Below are positions 6,751 to 8,276 of a DNA stretch of 8,276 nucleotides, one piece after another; position 1 is the stretch's first letter, and the number at the start of each line of letters is the position of its first letter. The notes below the pieces were generated by a model. That model did no database searches. It was not told where the DNA came from and saw only the letters and a list, made by a program, of their open reading frames with translations. The DNA comes from RPQK01 sp041946865 (GTDB lineage Bacteria; Acidobacteriota; UBA6911; RPQK01): positions 1 to 8,276 of the forward strand of contig JBHGBF010000249.1 in NCBI GenBank assembly GCA_041946865.1, read 5' to 3'. A program made the translations under genes and the position numbers.

Positions 6751-8169
6751 ATGAAGACTGATTTGACGCGCAGGAGTTTCATTAAAGGCTCAACTGAGAC
6801 CGCGCTGGGAGCGGTGGTAGCCGCGAAGGCGGCGGCAGTCGGAACGACCATCCTGGGGGCAAACGATCGCATCAACGTCGCAGTGATCGGCATCCGTGGT
6901 CGCGGAGGAGCTCATATCAGCGGCTTTGGTCCGATCCCGAACGTGCGAGTTACGACACTGTGCGACGTCGACGAAAACCTGTTCCCGCGAAGAGTCAAGG
7001 AGATTCAAGACAAGTACGGCTATGTCCCGACGACCGTCTGGGACATGCGGCGTGTGTTCGATGACAAGGAGATCGACGCCGTTGCTTTTGCGACTCCGAA
7101 TCACTGGCACGCGCTCGGGACCATCTGGGCCTGCCTGGCAGGCAAGCATGTCTACGTAGAAAAGCCGGCAACCTGGGGGATCTGGGAAGGCCGGCAGATG
7201 ATTATTGCGGCCCGCACCGCAAACGTGCTGGTGCAGGTCGGGTTCCAGAGCCGCTCCCGGCCTTCTACCATTGCCGCCATGCAATTCCTGCATAGCGGGA
7301 AGCTCGGGAAGATCTACATGGCCCGCGGCCTCTGTTTCAAACCGCGCGGCGATATCGGCCGGTATCCGGACGGCCCTATGGCCGAAGGAGAGAAGTTCTC
7401 CTTGACCAAGGAAGGCGGCCCGATGCCCACCTACACGGAGGCGTACCTCAGCAAGGTCCACTATGACGAGTGGATCGGGCCGGCGCGCAAGCGTCCTTTC
7501 AATCGTAACCGGTTCCACTACAACTGGCACTGGCAGTGGGAGTACGGGAACGGCGACACCGGCAACCAGGGCCCGCATCAGTTCGACATCGCCCGCTGGG
7601 GCCTGAACAAGAACGAGCACCCCGTCAAGATCAGGTCTTTCGGGGGCTGTTTCGTTTACGATTCGGCGCAGAATACCCCCAACATACAAACCAGCATCTA
7701 TGAGTACTCCGACGGGACCATCCTCGAATTCGCCACCCGGGGACTCTTCACCAACCCGGAAGGGGCGCCTCGTATCGGCAACCTCTTTTACGGCAGCGAA
7801 GGCTGGATGGAGATCGACGGCGGCAACTGGAGGACCTTCATGGGGCGAAAGGGCCTGCCGGGACCCGATTCGAAGAGCTTCGCGGAAAACGTGCCGGACC
7901 CCAACGACACCGTGGGCGAAGGAGAGCCCGGTCATTTCGGCAACTTCATCACCGCCCTCAGATCGGGCAAACGAAGCGATCTGACCTGTGACGTCGAAGT
8001 CGGCGTCATGTCGAGCGTGCTGCCCATCCTGGGTAATATTTCCTATCGCCTGGGGCGCGAGGTGATCTTTGACGGCCGCCGCGAGATCTTCCCCGGCGAC
8101 CCGGAAGCCAACCGCCTCTTGAAACGCGAGGAGGAACGGGAGCCGTACGTGGTTCCGGATCTGACTTAG
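6751..8169 (+). CDS. Gfo/Idh/MocA-family oxidoreductase with twin-arginine signal
   Basis: This is a 472-residue NAD(P)-dependent dehydrogenase-like protein of the family that oxidises or reduces sugars, inositols and related compounds. Residues 6-12 (TRRSFIK) form a Tat motif followed by an Ala-rich stretch, suggesting export of the folded, cofactor-loaded enzyme. The stretch contains E16 and K26 and lacks a clear AxA cleavage site, so it could also act as an anchor. The Rossmann fold begins at I41 with VAVIGIRGRG. The dinucleotide loop is G47-x-R49-G50-x-G52, with arginine where GxGxxG has its second glycine. The family motif E137-K138-P139 is present, with TPNHWHA ahead of it. The C-terminal domain holds DEWIGPA, an aromatic-rich NWHWQWEYGNGD run, and GNQGPHQFDIARW at 271-283, with H276 and D279 as the likely catalytic histidine and neighbouring aspartate. 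The length is usual for this exported subgroup. It follows the thioredoxin-TPR gene by 111 bases on the same strand. The substrate cannot be told from sequence. Confidence 0.9.
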   Translation: MKTDLTRRSFIKGSTETALGAVVAAKAAAVGTTILGANDRINVAVIGIRGRGGAHISGFGPIPNVRVTTLCDVDENLFPRRVKEIQDKYGYVPTTVWDMRRVFDDKEIDAVAFATPNHWHALGTIWACLAGKHVYVEKPATWGIWEGRQMIIAARTANVLVQVGFQSRSRPSTIAAMQFLHSGKLGKIYMARGLCFKPRGDIGRYPDGPMAEGEKFSLTKEGGPMPTYTEAYLSKVHYDEWIGPARKRPFNRNRFHYNWHWQWEYGNGDTGNQGPHQFDIARWGLNKNEHPVKIRSFGGCFVYDSAQNTPNIQTSIYEYSDGTILEFATRGLFTNPEGAPRIGNLFYGSEGWMEIDGGNWRTFMGRKGLPGPDSKSFAENVPDPNDTVGEGEPGHFGNFITALRSGKRSDLTCDVEVGVMSSVLPILGNISYRLGREVIFDGRREIFPGDPEANRLLKREEEREPYVVPDLT

Positions 8170-8175
8170 TCCTGG

Positions 8176-8227
8176 TTCAGCGCGCCTTCCGCTGCCCCAA
8201 AGTCCAAGCCGCAAGCGCAGCGCTGAA
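8176..8227. repeat. inverted repeat downstream of the oxidoreductase gene
   Basis: TTCAGCGC (8176-8183) is the reverse complement of GCGCTGAA (8220-8227), enclosing 36 bases just past the stop codon at 8169. No run of T follows, so an intrinsic terminator is not demonstrated. The right arm lies inside sequence shared with the divergent intergenic region. Confidence 0.35.
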
Positions 8228-8238
8228 ACAGAGCCGCA
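8207..8238. repeat. second copy of the REP-like repeat
   Basis: AGCCGCAAGCGCAGCGCT (8207-8224) is identical to 3594-3611, and CAGAGCCGCA (8229-8238) is identical to 3591-3600. Here the pieces are in a different order and do not form the full 31-nt palindrome. This looks like a diverged or rearranged member of the same dispersed repeat. The remaining bases to 8276 show no gene. Confidence 0.6.
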
Positions 8239-8276
8239 CCCATTCGAAGTTCGGTTGTCAAGAGAAAGATTTCTCC

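Noticed and set aside
6790..8214. 474-codon open frame on the minus strand opposite the oxidoreductase
   Set aside because: It mirrors the oxidoreductase gene almost end to end. The sense protein carries all family motifs, whereas the antisense translation has none.

Overview
The window looks like chromosomal DNA from a GC-rich, Gram-negative, free-living heterotroph, most probably an acidobacterium (Solibacter-like or a related group). The main evidence is the receptor at the left. It is an Oar-type TonB-dependent receptor with an N-terminal carboxypeptidase-regulatory-like domain and a plug carrying the phrase VNGARSRSNNFTIDG, a combination strongly expanded in Acidobacteriota. The Tat-signal Gfo/Idh/MocA oxidoreductase at the right is also typical of Acidobacteriota and Planctomycetota. 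The lineage is inferred from protein style; no rRNA or tRNA is present.

Layout: (1) 1-111 is a short non-coding end with a perfect 12-bp hairpin just past the receptor stop. (2) 112-3309, minus strand, is the TonB-dependent outer-membrane receptor. Its start is set by a strong Shine-Dalgarno sequence and a near-consensus sigma70-type promoter at 3374-3402. (3) 3310-3891 is a divergent intergenic region with no credible gene. It holds the receptor promoter, several hairpins, a 31-nt perfect palindrome and a candidate promoter for the rightward gene. (4) 3892-6639, plus strand, encodes a 915-residue exported protein with an N-terminal thioredoxin-fold domain (WCPPC) followed by many TPR-like repeats. 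(5) 6640-6750 is a short gap with nested inverted repeats. (6) 6751-8169, plus strand, is a Gfo/Idh/MocA oxidoreductase with a twin-arginine signal. (7) 8170-8276 is non-coding and carries repeat sequence related to that in the divergent region.

How the genes may work together: all three products carry export signals, so this is an envelope-directed neighbourhood. The receptor would import a bound substrate across the outer membrane, the thioredoxin-TPR protein could act in periplasmic redox or protein assembly, and the Tat oxidoreductase could act on a sugar or cyclitol derivative. A shared pathway is only an inference from proximity. The two plus-strand genes could be cotranscribed, but the 111-bp gap leaves this open. 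No CRISPR array, transposase, phage gene or structural RNA was seen. The most unusual items are the thioredoxin-TPR fusion with its unassigned central segment and the dispersed palindromic repeat family in the intergenic regions.
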